Shown: piece after piece, positions 15,392 through 35,226 of the stretch
Numbering within the stretch: the first letter of the stretch is position 1
Layout of the letters: every line of letters starts with the position of its first letter
From: Symsagittifera roscoffensis
Lineage: Eukaryota > Xenacoelomorpha > Acoela > Convolutidae
DNA length: 64,000 bases
NCBI RefSeq assembly: GCF_963678635.1
Contig: NW_026971626.1
Coordinates: 1 to 64,000 of the forward strand
Direction of reading: 5' to 3'
Position numbers and translations under genes: made by a program
Notes under the pieces: generated by a model
Told to the model about the DNA's origin: nothing
Seen by the model: only the letters and a program-made list of their open reading frames with translations
The model's database searches: none

Positions 15392-15701
15392 AGAGCTTCT
15401 ACCTCAACCAGTTGCTAGCTTTCAAGCTTCAACACCAAACCGGCCTTTTTAAAGGCCACCAAATTTAAAGTTCTATCTTTTTATCCTGCCTAGCAGGCAT
15501 AGCTAAGCTACTCAGAGCAAACTAAGGGGGCCTAAAAACACGAGCTCGACTGGCAGTCCAAAATTGAAGCTTAATTTAGCTTTCAGCTGAGAGCCAATCA
15601 AAATTGAGTATTCTTCGAGCTCGATTTGAACACAATTTTTCAAGTTAGGTTGGCTTTTTGATCGATCCACAACTCAACACCACTACAACTACATCTCTAC
15701 A

Positions 15702-16070
15702 ATGGCACCCAAAGTCAGCGGAAAGGCAGTCAAGAAGGCAGGCAAAGCCCAGAAGAAGCCCACCGGAGACAAGAAAAAGAAGAAGAAGAGGCGAGAGACC
15801 TACTCTCTCTACATCTACAAGGTGCTGAAGCAGGTCCACCCTGACACTGGCATCTCATCCAAGGCTATGTCGATCATGAACAGCTTCGTGAACGACATCT
15901 TCGAGAGAATCGCCGGTGAAGCTTCAAAACTGGCCCACTACAACAAGCGATCAACCATCTCTAGCCGGGAGATCCAAACCGCAGTCAGACTGCTGTTGCC
16001 CGGAGAGCTGGCCAAGCATGCTGTCAGTGAGGGAACCAAGGCCGTCACCAAGTACACCAGCTCCAAGTAG
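15702..16070 (+). CDS. H2B: Histone H2B (U5)
   Basis: Same protein as U1. Stem-loop at 16114-16129. Confidence 0.98.
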   Translation: MAPKVSGKAVKKAGKAQKKPTGDKKKKKKRRETYSLYIYKVLKQVHPDTGISSKAMSIMNSFVNDIFERIAGEASKLAHYNKRSTISSREIQTAVRLLLPGELAKHAVSEGTKAVTKYTSSK

Positions 16071-16848
16071 ACGACCAGCTTCTACAACTAGTTGCTCTGA
16101 GCAACACCAAACCGGCCTTTTTAAAGGCCACCAAAAAGCATAGTTCTCTTTGTACTCTAGCTAGCAAGCTCAAACTCGCTTGTATGCAATTTCGAGCTCT
16201 CAACAGCTAGCTTTGAGCGTCTAATTTGAGCTACTAAGCTCAACTGAGCTTGTAACTTGCTTAAATCAGCTCCAGACCAACTTTAGAGCTAAAAAACTGC
16301 CAAATTTTAAGCTTTCACGTCTCAGCCAATCAGATTTGAGCTTCATTGTGCTCTCTAACTTACAGCACGAAATAGCTAAGTTTGAGCTTCCAAAGCTAGC
16401 TAACAAGTCCAATTCAGCTAGTTTAAGCTGAAGTGAGCTTGTAGCTGGCTGAAGTTAGCTTTGGGTCAATTCTAGAGGCAGAAACACCAAATTTTCCAGT
16501 TTTCACTTCTCAGCCAATCAGATTCGAGCTTAGTTTGAGTTTCCGTTATCACTCAGACACGGGCCAATCACATTTGCCACTTTTGGCGGGTAACCTCCAA
16601 TCCAAGTATAAATAGTCTGCACTTCACATACTTTACTATATATAGTTGAAAATGCTCCTTAATATATATAAGTAACGACTCACCAGAGCTCTTCTTCTAT
16701 TGCTCTTTTACGTGCCTAACTATTTTTTATACGTCGAACGCTCTCAAGCCTTCTGGAGATCTGAATCTCTAGGTTACCTCACGGATTTTACCAAAATTCA
16801 ACACCCAAAATCTACTTCTACATCTACAACTCAGCTACACTCAACTGA

Positions 16849-18308
<1,460 letters not shown>

Positions 18309-18620
18309 GAAGCTTCTTAGCCAGCTGCTCTCCTAGCTGCAGCACCAAACCGGCCTTTTTAAAGGCCACCAACTATCTCAGTTCGTAAGTCAAGCTCTGC
18401 TAGAGCTCTAACAAGCTCTGCTAGAGCTCTAATAAGCTCAGCTAGTTAGTGTAGAGCTTTCAGCGTCTCTAAATTAACTTAAAATGCTAGCTCGATTCTG
18501 ATTGGCTCTCCCATCTTGGTGGTCGATTTGAACTTACTACCCTAAGACAGGGAGCCAAATTGCGGGTAAAGTCAATCGTCAATCTACAGCTTCTACCACA
18601 ACAGCTACAACTACAACACG

Positions 18621-19022
18621 ATGTCAGGCAAAGGAGGAAAATCGAAGAGCGGCAAAGTTGGAGCCAAGGCCAAGACCCGATCAAGCCGAGCTGGACTGCA
18701 GTTCCCTGTTGGAAGAATCCACCGATTCATCCGCAAGGGCAACTACGCTGAGCGAGTTGGTGCTGGAGCCCCAGTCTACCTTGCTGCTGTGCTCGAGTAC
18801 TTGACTGCTGAGATCCTTGAGCTGGCTGGCAACGCTGCTAAAGACAACAAGAAGTCCAGGATCATCCCCAGACACTTGCAGTTGGCCATCAGGAACGACG
18901 AAGAGTTGAACAAGCTGCTCCACGGAGTGACCATTGCTCAGGGCGGTGTGCTGCCAAACATCCAGGCTGTGCTCCTACCCAAGAAGCAGTCTTCGTCTCA
19001 GCCCAAGTCTGACAAGAAGTAA
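18621..19022 (+). CDS. H2A: Histone H2A (U6)
   Basis: Same protein as U1. Stem-loop at 19073-19088. The full-length (321-bp) spacer to H2B is present. Confidence 0.98.
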   Translation: MSGKGGKSKSGKVGAKAKTRSSRAGLQFPVGRIHRFIRKGNYAERVGAGAPVYLAAVLEYLTAEILELAGNAAKDNKKSRIIPRHLQLAIRNDEELNKLLHGVTIAQGGVLPNIQAVLLPKKQSSSQPKSDKK

Positions 19023-19343
19023 AGAGCTTCTACCTCAACCAGTTGCTAGCTTTCAAGCTTCAACACCAAACCGGCCTTTTTAAAGGCCACCAAATTTAAA
19101 GTTCTATCTTTTTATCCTGCCTAGCAGGCATAGCTAAGCTACTCAGAGCAAACTAAGGGGGCCTAAAAACACTAGCTAGCCACGAGCTCGACTGGCAGTC
19201 CAAAATTGAAGCTTAATTTAGCTTTCAGCTGAGAGCCAATCAAAATTGAGTATTCTTCGAGCTCGATTTGAACACAATTTTTCAAGTTAGGTTGGCTTTT
19301 TGATCGATCGACAACTCAACACCACTACAACTACATCTCTACA

Positions 19344-19712
19344 ATGGCACCCAAAGTCAGCGGAAAGGCAGTCAAGAAGGCAGGCAAAGCCCAGAAGAAG
19401 CCCACCGGAGACAAGAAAAAGAAGAAGAAGAGGCGAGAGACCTACTCTCTCTACATCTACAAGGTGCTGAAGCAGGTCCACCCTGACACTGGCATCTCAT
19501 CCAAGGCTATGTCGATCATGAACAGCTTCGTGAACGACATCTTCGAGAGAATCGCCGGTGAAGCTTCAAAACTGGCCCACTACAACAAGCGATCAACCAT
19601 CTCTAGCCGGGAGATCCAAACCGCAGTCAGACTGCTGTTGCCCGGAGAGCTGGCCAAGCATGCTGTCAGTGAGGGAACCAAGGCCGTCACCAAGTACACC
19701 AGCTCCAAGTAG
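19344..19712 (+). CDS. H2B: Histone H2B (U6)
   Basis: Same protein as U1. The leader has GATCGATCGACAAC instead of GATCGATCCACAAC, shared only with U9 and the block-2 counterparts. Stem-loop at 19756-19771. Confidence 0.98.
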   Translation: MAPKVSGKAVKKAGKAQKKPTGDKKKKKKRRETYSLYIYKVLKQVHPDTGISSKAMSIMNSFVNDIFERIAGEASKLAHYNKRSTISSREIQTAVRLLLPGELAKHAVSEGTKAVTKYTSSK

Positions 19713-20490
19713 ACGACCAGCTTCTACAACTAGTTGCTCTGAGCAACACCAAACCGGCCTTTTTAAAGGCCACCAAAAAGCATAGTTCTCTTTGTACTCT
19801 AGCTAGCAAGCTCAAACTCGCTTGTATGCAATTTCGAGCTCTCAACAGCTAGCTTTGAGCGTCTAATTTGAGCTACTAAGCTCAACTGAGCTTGTAACTT
19901 GCTTAAATCAGCTCCAGACCAACTTTAGAGCTAAAAAACTGCCAAATTTTAAGCTTTCACGTCTCAGCCAATCAGATTTGAGCTTCATTGTGCTCTCTAA
20001 CTTACAGCACGAAATAGCTAAGTTTGAGCTTCCAAAGCTAGCTAACAAGTCCAATTCAGCTAGTTTAAGCTGAAGTGAGCTTGTAGCTGGCTGAAGTTAG
20101 CTTTGGGTCAATTCTAGAGGCAGAAACACCAAATTTTCCAGTTTTCACTTCTCAGCCAATCAGATTCGAGCTTAGTTTGAGTTTCCGTTATCACTCAGAC
20201 ACGGGCCAATCACATTTGCCACTTTTGGCGGGTAACCTCCAATCCAAGTATAAATAGTCTGCACTTCACATACTTTACTATATATAGTTGAAAATGCTCC
20301 TTAATATATATAAGTAACGACTCACCAGAGCTCTTCTTCTATTGCTCTTTTACGTGCCTAACTATTTTTTATACGTCGAACGCTCTCAAGCCTTCTGGAG
20401 ATCTGAATCTCTAGGTTACCTCACGGATTTTACCAAAATTCAACACCCAAAATCTACTTCTACATCTACAACTCAGCTACACTCAACTGA

Positions 20491-21770
<1,280 letters not shown>

Positions 21771-22082
21771 GAAGCTTCTTAGCCAGCTGCTCTCCTAGCT
21801 GCAGCACCAAACCGGCCTTTTTAAAGGCCACCAACTATCTCAGTTCGTAAGTCAAGCTCTGCTAGAGCTCTAACAAGCTCTGCTAGAGCTCTAATAAGCT
21901 CAGCTAGTTAGTGTAGAGCTTTCAGCGTCTCTAAATTAACTTAAAATGCTAGCTCGATTCTGATTGGCTCTCCCATCTTGGTGGTCGATTTGAACTTACT
22001 ACCCTAAGACAGGGAGCCAAATTGCGGGTAAAGTCAATCGTCAATCTACAGCTTCTACCACAACAGCTACAACTACAACACG

Positions 22083-22484
22083 ATGTCAGGCAAAGGAGGA
22101 AAATCGAAGAGCGGCAAAGTTGGAGCCAAGGCCAAGACCCGATCAAGCCGAGCTGGACTGCAGTTCCCTGTTGGAAGAATCCACCGATTCATCCGCAAGG
22201 GCAACTACGCTGAGCGAGTTGGTGCTGGAGCCCCAGTCTACCTTGCTGCTGTGCTCGAGTACTTGACTGCTGAGATCCTTGAGCTGGCTGGCAACGCTGC
22301 TAAAGACAACAAGAAGTCCAGGATCATCCCCAGACACTTGCAGTTGGCCATCAGGAACGACGAAGAGTTGAACAAGCTGCTCCACGGAGTGACCATTGCT
22401 CAGGGCGGTGTGCTGCCAAACATCCAGGCTGTGCTCCTACCCAAGAAGCAGTCTTCGTCTCAGCCCAAGTCTGACAAGAAGTAA
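22083..22484 (+). CDS. H2A: Histone H2A (U7)
   Basis: Same protein as U1. Stem-loop at 22535-22550. The following spacer has the 11-bp deletion, as in U5. Confidence 0.98.
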   Translation: MSGKGGKSKSGKVGAKAKTRSSRAGLQFPVGRIHRFIRKGNYAERVGAGAPVYLAAVLEYLTAEILELAGNAAKDNKKSRIIPRHLQLAIRNDEELNKLLHGVTIAQGGVLPNIQAVLLPKKQSSSQPKSDKK

Positions 22485-22794
22485 AGAGCTTCTACCTCAA
22501 CCAGTTGCTAGCTTTCAAGCTTCAACACCAAACCGGCCTTTTTAAAGGCCACCAAATTTAAAGTTCTATCTTTTTATCCTGCCTAGCAGGCATAGCTAAG
22601 CTACTCAGAGCAAACTAAGGGGGCCTAAAAACACGAGCTCGACTGGCAGTCCAAAATTGAAGCTTAATTTAGCTTTCAGCTGAGAGCCAATCAAAATTGA
22701 GTATTCTTCGAGCTCGATTTGAACACAATTTTTCAAGTTAGGTTGGCTTTTTGATCGATCCACAACTCAACACCACTACAACTACATCTCTACA

Positions 22795-23163
22795 ATGGCA
22801 CCCAAAGTCAGCGGAAAGGCAGTCAAGAAGGCAGGCAAAGCCCAGAAGAAGCCCACCGGAGACAAGAAAAAGAAGAAGAAGAGGCGAGAGACCTACTCTC
22901 TCTACATCTACAAGGTGCTGAAGCAGGTCCACCCTGACACTGGCATCTCATCCAAGGCTATGTCGATCATGAACAGCTTCGTGAACGACATCTTCGAGAG
23001 AATCGCCGGTGAAGCTTCAAAACTGGCCCACTACAACAAGCGATCAACCATCTCTAGCCGGGAGATCCAAACCGCAGTCAGACTGCTGTTGCCCGGAGAG
23101 CTGGCCAAGCATGCTGTCAGTGAGGGAACCAAGGCCGTCACCAAGTACACCAGCTCCAAGTAG
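22795..23163 (+). CDS. H2B: Histone H2B (U7)
   Basis: Same protein as U1. Stem-loop at 23207-23222. Confidence 0.98.
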   Translation: MAPKVSGKAVKKAGKAQKKPTGDKKKKKKRRETYSLYIYKVLKQVHPDTGISSKAMSIMNSFVNDIFERIAGEASKLAHYNKRSTISSREIQTAVRLLLPGELAKHAVSEGTKAVTKYTSSK

Positions 23164-23941
23164 ACGACCAGCTTCTACAACTAGTTGCTCTGAGCAACAC
23201 CAAACCGGCCTTTTTAAAGGCCACCAAAAAGCATAGTTCTCTTTGTACTCTAGCTAGCAAGCTCAAACTCGCTTGTATGCAATTTCGAGCTCTCAACAGC
23301 TAGCTTTGAGCGTCTAATTTGAGCTACTAAGCTCAACTGAGCTTGTAACTTGCTTAAATCAGCTCCAGACCAACTTTAGAGCTAAAAAACTGCCAAATTT
23401 TAAGCTTTCACGTCTCAGCCAATCAGATTTGAGCTTCATTGTGCTCTCTAACTTACAGCACGAAATAGCTAAGTTTGAGCTTCCAAAGCTAGCTAACAAG
23501 TCCAATTCAGCTAGTTTAAGCTGAAGTGAGCTTGTAGCTGGCTGAAGTTAGCTTTGGGTCAATTCTAGAGGCAGAAACACCAAATTTTCCAGTTTTCACT
23601 TCTCAGCCAATCAGATTCGAGCTTAGTTTGAGTTTCCGTTATCACTCAGACACGGGCCAATCACATTTGCCACTTTTGGCGGGTAACCTCCAATCCAAGT
23701 ATAAATAGTCTGCACTTCACATACTTTACTATATATAGTTGAAAATGCTCCTTAATATATATAAGTAACGACTCACCAGAGCTCTTCTTCTATTGCTCTT
23801 TTACGTGCCTAACTATTTTTTATACGTCGAACGCTCTCAAGCCTTCTGGAGATCTGAATCTCTAGGTTACCTCACGGATTTTACCAAAATTCAACACCCA
23901 AAATCTACTTCTACATCTACAACTCAGCTACACTCAACTGA

Positions 23942-25401
<1,460 letters not shown>

Positions 25402-25713
25402 GAAGCTTCTTAGCCAGCTGCTCTCCTAGCTGCAGCACCAAACCGGCCTTTTTAAAGGCCACCAACTATCTCAGTTCGTAAGTCAAGCTCTGCTAGAGCT
25501 CTAACAAGCTCTGCTAGAGCTCTAATAAGCTCAGCTAGTTAGTGTAGAGCTTTCAGCGTCTCTAAATTAACTTAAAATGCTAGCTCGATTCTGATTGGCT
25601 CTCCCATCTTGGTGGTCGATTTGAACTTACTACCCTAAGACAGGGAGCCAAATTGCGGGTAAAGTCAATCGTCAATCTACAGCTTCTACCACAACAGCTA
25701 CAACTACAACACG

Positions 25714-26115
25714 ATGTCAGGCAAAGGAGGAAAATCGAAGAGCGGCAAAGTTGGAGCCAAGGCCAAGACCCGATCAAGCCGAGCTGGACTGCAGTTCCCT
25801 GTTGGAAGAATCCACCGATTCATCCGCAAGGGCAACTACGCTGAGCGAGTTGGTGCTGGAGCCCCAGTCTACCTTGCTGCTGTGCTCGAGTACTTGACTG
25901 CTGAGATCCTTGAGCTGGCTGGCAACGCTGCTAAAGACAACAAGAAGTCCAGGATCATCCCCAGACACTTGCAGTTGGCCATCAGGAACGACGAAGAGTT
26001 GAACAAGCTGCTCCACGGAGTGACCATTGCTCAGGGCGGTGTGCTGCCAAACATCCAGGCTGTGCTCCTACCCAAGAAGCAGTCTTCGTCTCAGCCCAAG
26101 TCTGACAAGAAGTAA
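25714..26115 (+). CDS. H2A: Histone H2A (U8)
   Basis: Same protein as U1. Stem-loop at 26166-26181. Confidence 0.98.
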   Translation: MSGKGGKSKSGKVGAKAKTRSSRAGLQFPVGRIHRFIRKGNYAERVGAGAPVYLAAVLEYLTAEILELAGNAAKDNKKSRIIPRHLQLAIRNDEELNKLLHGVTIAQGGVLPNIQAVLLPKKQSSSQPKSDKK

Positions 26116-26436
26116 AGAGCTTCTACCTCAACCAGTTGCTAGCTTTCAAGCTTCAACACCAAACCGGCCTTTTTAAAGGCCACCAAATTTAAAGTTCTAT
26201 CTTTTTATCCTGCCTAGCAGGCATAGCTAAGCTACTCAGAGCAAACTAAGGGGGCCTAAAAACACTAGCTAGCCACGAGCTCGACTGGCAGTCCAAAATT
26301 GAAGCTTAATTTAGCTTTCAGCTGAGAGCCAATCAAAATTGAGTATTCTTCGAGCTCGATTTGAACACAATTTTTCAAGTTAGGTTGGCTTTTTGATCGA
26401 TCCACAACTCAACACCACTACAACTACATCTCTACA

Positions 26437-26805
26437 ATGGCACCCAAAGTCAGCGGAAAGGCAGTCAAGAAGGCAGGCAAAGCCCAGAAGAAGCCCACCG
26501 GAGACAAGAAAAAGAAGAAGAAGAGGCGAGAGACCTACTCTCTCTACATCTACAAGGTGCTGAAGCAGGTCCACCCTGACACTGGCATCTCATCCAAGGC
26601 TATGTCGATCATGAACAGCTTCGTGAACGACATCTTCGAGAGAATCGCCGGTGAAGCTTCAAAACTGGCCCACTACAACAAGCGATCAACCATCTCTAGC
26701 CGGGAGATCCAAACCGCAGTCAGACTGCTGTTGCCCGGAGAGCTGGCCAAGCATGCTGTCAGTGAGGGAACCAAGGCCGTCACCAAGTACACCAGCTCCA
26801 AGTAG
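26437..26805 (+). CDS. H2B: Histone H2B (U8)
   Basis: Same protein as U1. Leader base 26410 is C, where the block-2 counterpart (53829) has T. Stem-loop at 26849-26864. Confidence 0.98.
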   Translation: MAPKVSGKAVKKAGKAQKKPTGDKKKKKKRRETYSLYIYKVLKQVHPDTGISSKAMSIMNSFVNDIFERIAGEASKLAHYNKRSTISSREIQTAVRLLLPGELAKHAVSEGTKAVTKYTSSK

Positions 26806-27583
26806 ACGACCAGCTTCTACAACTAGTTGCTCTGAGCAACACCAAACCGGCCTTTTTAAAGGCCACCAAAAAGCATAGTTCTCTTTGTACTCTAGCTAGC
26901 AAGCTCAAACTCGCTTGTATGCAATTTCGAGCTCTCAACAGCTAGCTTTGAGCGTCTAATTTGAGCTACTAAGCTCAACTGAGCTTGTAACTTGCTTAAA
27001 TCAGCTCCAGACCAACTTTAGAGCTAAAAAACTGCCAAATTTTAAGCTTTCACGTCTCAGCCAATCAGATTTGAGCTTCATTGTGCTCTCTAACTTACAG
27101 CACGAAATAGCTAAGTTTGAGCTTCCAAAGCTAGCTAACAAGTCCAATTCAGCTAGTTTAAGCTGAAGTGAGCTTGTAGCTGGCTGAAGTTAGCTTTGGG
27201 TCAATTCTAGAGGCAGAAACACCAAATTTTCCAGTTTTCACTTCTCAGCCAATCAGATTCGAGCTTAGTTTGAGTTTCCGTTATCACTCAGACACGGGCC
27301 AATCACATTTGCCACTTTTGGCGGGTAACCTCCAATCCAAGTATAAATAGTCTGCACTTCACATACTTTACTATATATAGTTGAAAATGCTCCTTAATAT
27401 ATATAAGTAACGACTCACCAGAGCTCTTCTTCTATTGCTCTTTTACGTGCCTAACTATTTTTTATACGTCGAACGCTCTCAAGCCTTCTGGAGATCTGAA
27501 TCTCTAGGTTACCTCACGGATTTTACCAAAATTCAACACCCAAAATCTACTTCTACATCTACAACTCAGCTACACTCAACTGA

Positions 27584-29043
<1,460 letters not shown>

Positions 29044-29355
29044 GAAGCTTCTTAGCCAGCTGCTCTCCTAGCTGCAGCACCAAACCGGCCTTTTTAAAGG
29101 CCACCAACTATCTCAGTTCGTAAGTCAAGCTCTGCTAGAGCTCTAACAAGCTCTGCTAGAGCTCTAATAAGCTCAGCTAGTTAGTGTAGAGCTTTCAGCG
29201 TCTCTAAATTAACTTAAAATGCTAGCTCGATTCTGATTGGCTCTCCCATCTTGGTGGTCGATTTGAACTTACTACCCTAAGACAGGGAGCCAAATTGCGG
29301 GTAAAGTCAATCGTCAATCTACAGCTTCTACCACAACAGCTACAACTACAACACG

Positions 29356-29757
29356 ATGTCAGGCAAAGGAGGAAAATCGAAGAGCGGCAAAGTTGGAGCC
29401 AAGGCCAAGACCCGATCAAGCCGAGCTGGACTGCAGTTCCCTGTTGGAAGAATCCACCGATTCATCCGCAAGGGCAACTACGCTGAGCGAGTTGGTGCTG
29501 GAGCCCCAGTCTACCTTGCTGCTGTGCTCGAGTACTTGACTGCTGAGATCCTTGAGCTGGCTGGCAACGCTGCTAAAGACAACAAGAAGTCCAGGATCAT
29601 CCCCAGACACTTGCAGTTGGCCATCAGGAACGACGAAGAGTTGAACAAGCTGCTCCACGGAGTGACCATTGCTCAGGGCGGTGTGCTGCCAAACATCCAG
29701 GCTGTGCTCCTACCCAAGAAGCAGTCTTCGTCTCAGCCCAAGTCTGACAAGAAGTAA
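29356..29757 (+). CDS. H2A: Histone H2A (U9)
   Basis: Same protein as U1. Stem-loop at 29808-29823. Confidence 0.98.
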   Translation: MSGKGGKSKSGKVGAKAKTRSSRAGLQFPVGRIHRFIRKGNYAERVGAGAPVYLAAVLEYLTAEILELAGNAAKDNKKSRIIPRHLQLAIRNDEELNKLLHGVTIAQGGVLPNIQAVLLPKKQSSSQPKSDKK

Positions 29758-30078
29758 AGAGCTTCTACCTCAACCAGTTGCTAGCTTTCAAGCTTCAACA
29801 CCAAACCGGCCTTTTTAAAGGCCACCAAATTTAAAGTTCTATCTTTTTATCCTGCCTAGCAGGCATAGCTAAGCTACTCAGAGCAAACTAAGGGGGCCTA
29901 AAAACACTAGCTAGCCACGAGCTCGACTGGCAGTCCAAAATTGAAGCTTAATTTAGCTTTCAGCTGAGAGCCAATCAAAATTGAGTATTCTTCGAGCTCG
30001 ATTTGAACACAATTTTTCAAGTTAGGTTGGCTTTTTGATCGATCGACAACTCAACACCACTACAACTACATCTCTACA

Positions 30079-30447
30079 ATGGCACCCAAAGTCAGCGGAA
30101 AGGCAGTCAAGAAGGCAGGCAAAGCCCAGAAGAAGCCCACCGGAGACAAGAAAAAGAAGAAGAAGAGGCGAGAGACCTACTCTCTCTACATCTACAAGGT
30201 GCTGAAGCAGGTCCACCCTGACACTGGCATCTCATCCAAGGCTATGTCGATCATGAACAGCTTCGTGAACGACATCTTCGAGAGAATCGCCGGTGAAGCT
30301 TCAAAACTGGCCCACTACAACAAGCGATCAACCATCTCTAGCCGGGAGATCCAAACCGCAGTCAGACTGCTGTTGCCCGGAGAGCTGGCCAAGCATGCTG
30401 TCAGTGAGGGAACCAAGGCCGTCACCAAGTACACCAGCTCCAAGTAG
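30079..30447 (+). CDS. H2B: Histone H2B (U9)
   Basis: Same protein as U1. It has the GATCGATCG leader variant, as U6 does. Just before the stem-loop (30491-30506) the flank reads ACCCCAAACC instead of ACACCAAACC, shared only with U16. Confidence 0.98.
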   Translation: MAPKVSGKAVKKAGKAQKKPTGDKKKKKKRRETYSLYIYKVLKQVHPDTGISSKAMSIMNSFVNDIFERIAGEASKLAHYNKRSTISSREIQTAVRLLLPGELAKHAVSEGTKAVTKYTSSK

Positions 30448-31225
30448 ACGACCAGCTTCTACAACTAGTTGCTCTGAGCAACCCCAAACCGGCCTTTTTA
30501 AAGGCCACCAAAAAGCATAGTTCTCTTTGTACTCTAGCTAGCAAGCTCAAACTCGCTTGTATGCAATTTCGAGCTCTCAACAGCTAGCTTTGAGCGTCTA
30601 ATTTGAGCTACTAAGCTCAACTGAGCTTGTAACTTGCTTAAATCAGCTCCAGACCAACTTTAGAGCTAAAAAACTGCCAAATTTTAAGCTTTCACGTCTC
30701 AGCCAATCAGATTTGAGCTTCATTGTGCTCTCTAACTTACAGCACGAAATAGCTAAGTTTGAGCTTCCAAAGCTAGCTAACAAGTCCAATTCAGCTAGTT
30801 TAAGCTGAAGTGAGCTTGTAGCTGGCTGAAGTTAGCTTTGGGTCAATTCTAGAGGCAGAAACACCAAATTTTCCAGTTTTCACTTCTCAGCCAATCAGAT
30901 TCGAGCTTAGTTTGAGTTTCCGTTATCACTCAGACACGGGCCAATCACATTTGCCACTTTTGGCGGGTAACCTCCAATCCAAGTATAAATAGTCTGCACT
31001 TCACATACTTTACTATATATAGTTGAAAATGCTCCTTAATATATATAAGTAACGACTCACCAGAGCTCTTCTTCTATTGCTCTTTTACGTGCCTAACTAT
31101 TTTTTATACGTCGAACGCTCTCAAGCCTTCTGGAGATCTGAATCTCTAGGTTACCTCACGGATTTTACCAAAATTCAACACCCAAAATCTACTTCTACAT
31201 CTACAACTCAGCTACACTCAACTGA

Positions 31226-32685
<1,460 letters not shown>

Positions 32686-32997
32686 GAAGCTTCTTAGCCA
32701 GCTGCTCTCCTAGCTGCAGCACCAAACCGGCCTTTTTAAAGGCCACCAACTATCTCAGTTCGTAAGTCAAGCTCTGCTAGAGCTCTAACAAGCTCTGCTA
32801 GAGCTCTAATAAGCTCAGCTAGTTAGTGTAGAGCTTTCAGCGTCTCTAAATTAACTTAAAATGCTAGCTCGATTCTGATTGGCTCTCCCATCTTGGTGGT
32901 CGATTTGAACTTACTACCCTAAGACAGGGAGCCAAATTGCGGGTAAAGTCAATCGTCAATCTACAGCTTCTACCACAACAGCTACAACTACAACACG

Positions 32998-33399
32998 ATG
33001 TCAGGCAAAGGAGGAAAATCGAAGAGCGGCAAAGTTGGAGCCAAGGCCAAGACCCGATCAAGCCGAGCTGGACTGCAGTTCCCTGTTGGAAGAATCCACC
33101 GATTCATCCGCAAGGGCAACTACGCTGAGCGAGTTGGTGCTGGAGCCCCAGTCTACCTTGCTGCTGTGCTCGAGTACTTGACTGCTGAGATCCTTGAGCT
33201 GGCTGGCAACGCTGCTAAAGACAACAAGAAGTCCAGGATCATCCCCAGACACTTGCAGTTGGCCATCAGGAACGACGAAGAGTTGAACAAGCTGCTCCAC
33301 GGAGTGACCATTGCTCAGGGCGGTGTGCTGCCAAACATCCAGGCTGTGCTCCTACCCAAGAAGCAGTCTTCGTCTCAGCCCAAGTCTGACAAGAAGTAA
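32998..33399 (+). CDS. H2A: Histone H2A (U10)
   Basis: Same protein as U1. Stem-loop at 33450-33465. Confidence 0.98.
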   Translation: MSGKGGKSKSGKVGAKAKTRSSRAGLQFPVGRIHRFIRKGNYAERVGAGAPVYLAAVLEYLTAEILELAGNAAKDNKKSRIIPRHLQLAIRNDEELNKLLHGVTIAQGGVLPNIQAVLLPKKQSSSQPKSDKK

Positions 33400-33720
33400 A
33401 GAGCTTCTACCTCAACCAGTTGCTAGCTTTCAAGCTTCAACACCAAACCGGCCTTTTTAAAGGCCACCAAATTTAAAGTTCTATCTTTTTATCCTGCCTA
33501 GCAGGCATAGCTAAGCTACTCAGAGCAAACTAAGGGGGCCTAAAAACACTAGCTAGCCACGAGCTCGACTGGCAGTCCAAAATTGAAGCTTAATTTAGCT
33601 TTCAGCTGAGAGCCAATCAAAATTGAGTATTCTTCGAGCTCGATTTGAACACAATTTTTCAAGTTAGGTTGGCTTTTTGATCGATCCACAACTCAACACC
33701 ACTACAACTACATCTCTACA

Positions 33721-34089
33721 ATGGCACCCAAAGTCAGCGGAAAGGCAGTCAAGAAGGCAGGCAAAGCCCAGAAGAAGCCCACCGGAGACAAGAAAAAGAA
33801 GAAGAAGAGGCGAGAGACCTACTCTCTCTACATCTACAAGGTGCTGAAGCAGGTCCACCCTGACACTGGCATCTCATCCAAGGCTATGTCGATCATGAAC
33901 AGCTTCGTGAACGACATCTTCGAGAGAATCGCCGGTGAAGCTTCAAAACTGGCCCACTACAACAAGCGATCAACCATCTCTAGCCGGGAGATCCAAACCG
34001 CAGTCAGACTGCTGTTGCCCGGAGAGCTGGCCAAGCATGCTGTCAGTGAGGGAACCAAGGCCGTCACCAAGTACACCAGCTCCAAGTAG
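33721..34089 (+). CDS. H2B: Histone H2B, first copy of U10
   Basis: Same protein and promoter as U1. Stem-loop at 34133-34148. It is followed by only the first 410 bp or so of the normal H2B-H3 spacer, which stops within CTAGAGGCA where the RT fragment begins. Confidence 0.98.
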   Translation: MAPKVSGKAVKKAGKAQKKPTGDKKKKKKRRETYSLYIYKVLKQVHPDTGISSKAMSIMNSFVNDIFERIAGEASKLAHYNKRSTISSREIQTAVRLLLPGELAKHAVSEGTKAVTKYTSSK

Positions 34090-34499
34090 ACGACCAGCTT
34101 CTACAACTAGTTGCTCTGAGCAACACCAAACCGGCCTTTTTAAAGGCCACCAAAAAGCATAGTTCTCTTTGTACTCTAGCTAGCAAGCTCAAACTCGCTT
34201 GTATGCAATTTCGAGCTCTCAACAGCTAGCTTTGAGCGTCTAATTTGAGCTACTAAGCTCAACTGAGCTTGTAACTTGCTTAAATCAGCTCCAGACCAAC
34301 TTTAGAGCTAAAAAACTGCCAAATTTTAAGCTTTCACGTCTCAGCCAATCAGATTTGAGCTTCATTGTGCTCTCTAACTTACAGCACGAAATAGCTAAGT
34401 TTGAGCTTCCAAAGCTAGCTAACAAGTCCAATTCAGCTAGTTTAAGCTGAAGTGAGCTTGTAGCTGGCTGAAGTTAGCTTTGGGTCAATTCTAGAGGCA

Positions 34500-35102
34500 T
34501 GGTGCCAGAAATGGAAGATAGACGTGAACCCGGAGAAGACGAACTTTATACTTTTTACAAGACACAAGAAGAATGACTGCAAATTAATGCTACAGAACGA
34601 AGAGATCGAACCATCAACAACCACTAAACTTCTGGGAACTACATTAAATAACAACCTGACATGGAAAGACTATCTACAAAGAATTGAAGACAAATCGACA
34701 AGGAAAATCAATTTTCTACTAGTACTACGAGCCAAAGGCATCAAATCCAAAGTCTTAAAGTTTTTGTACCAATCAACAATTCTACCAGTATTCACATACG
34801 CATCACCTTCGTGGGCAAACGCATCTACAAGGCACTTACAAAGATTGCAGAAAAGAGCACTAAAAATAGCCTACCATCTACCAGTAACAACACCAACAGA
34901 CGAAGTACATAAAATCACCAGGATGAAGACGATTCAAGAAGAACTAACAAGACTAAACTCAAATTACCTCAAAAGAGCTGCACAGACAAACCCCAAGATA
35001 CAAGAACTAATCCGAGACACTCTACAACAATCAACAGACACATACGCACACAGACTCACACCAATACAAGCAATTTTCCAACAACACCTTTCCGCAAGAT
35101 GA
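34500..35102 (+). mobile_element. 5'-truncated non-LTR retrotransposon RT fragment (jockey-like)
   Basis: One open frame runs from the spacer junction to TGA at 35102. It reads WCQKWKIDVNPEKTNFILFT at the start, then LLGTTLNNNLTWKDYL, ILPVFTYASPSWANAS and LQRLQKRALKIAY. These are the landmarks of the C-terminal (thumb and beyond) part of reverse transcriptases in jockey-like non-LTR elements. The catalytic palm motif and any endonuclease lie upstream in a full element and are absent, so the fragment cannot encode a working enzyme. The frame itself is undamaged over about 200 codons, which suggests a young insertion or lineage-wide homogenisation. No poly-A tail or target-site duplication is visible. 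An ORF caller may start it at GTG 34524, but homology continues upstream to the junction. Confidence 0.85.
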
Positions 35103-35226
35103 ACAACAACCGGAAGTTAACAGCTTAAAGAGCAGCTGGTCTGCTTCAGAAGCTTAATTGGTCACCGACCAACACCTACTTATCATACTTCTACAACTCG
35201 ACAACACCACAACTACAACTCTTACA
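35103..35226 (+). promoter_or_regulatory. Alternative promoter and leader of the second U10 H2B
   Basis: This stretch is unlike the regular H2B upstream region until the leader. It contains TTGGTC-ACC-GACCAA (35158-35172), an inverted repeat placing a CCAAT-like word on each strand, and then CTACAACTCGACAACACC, a diverged but recognisable CAAC-rich leader. There is no TATA. I infer an older H2B paralogue whose coding part has been homogenised by gene conversion. Confidence 0.55.

Noticed and set aside
34500-35102. Active retrotransposon
   Set aside because: Only the RT C-terminal part is present; there is no catalytic palm motif, endonuclease, poly-A or target duplication.
35158-35226. 23-residue N-terminal extension of the second H2B
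   Set aside because: It is a non-ATG start through leader sequence, while the ATG at 35227 matches all other H2B genes.
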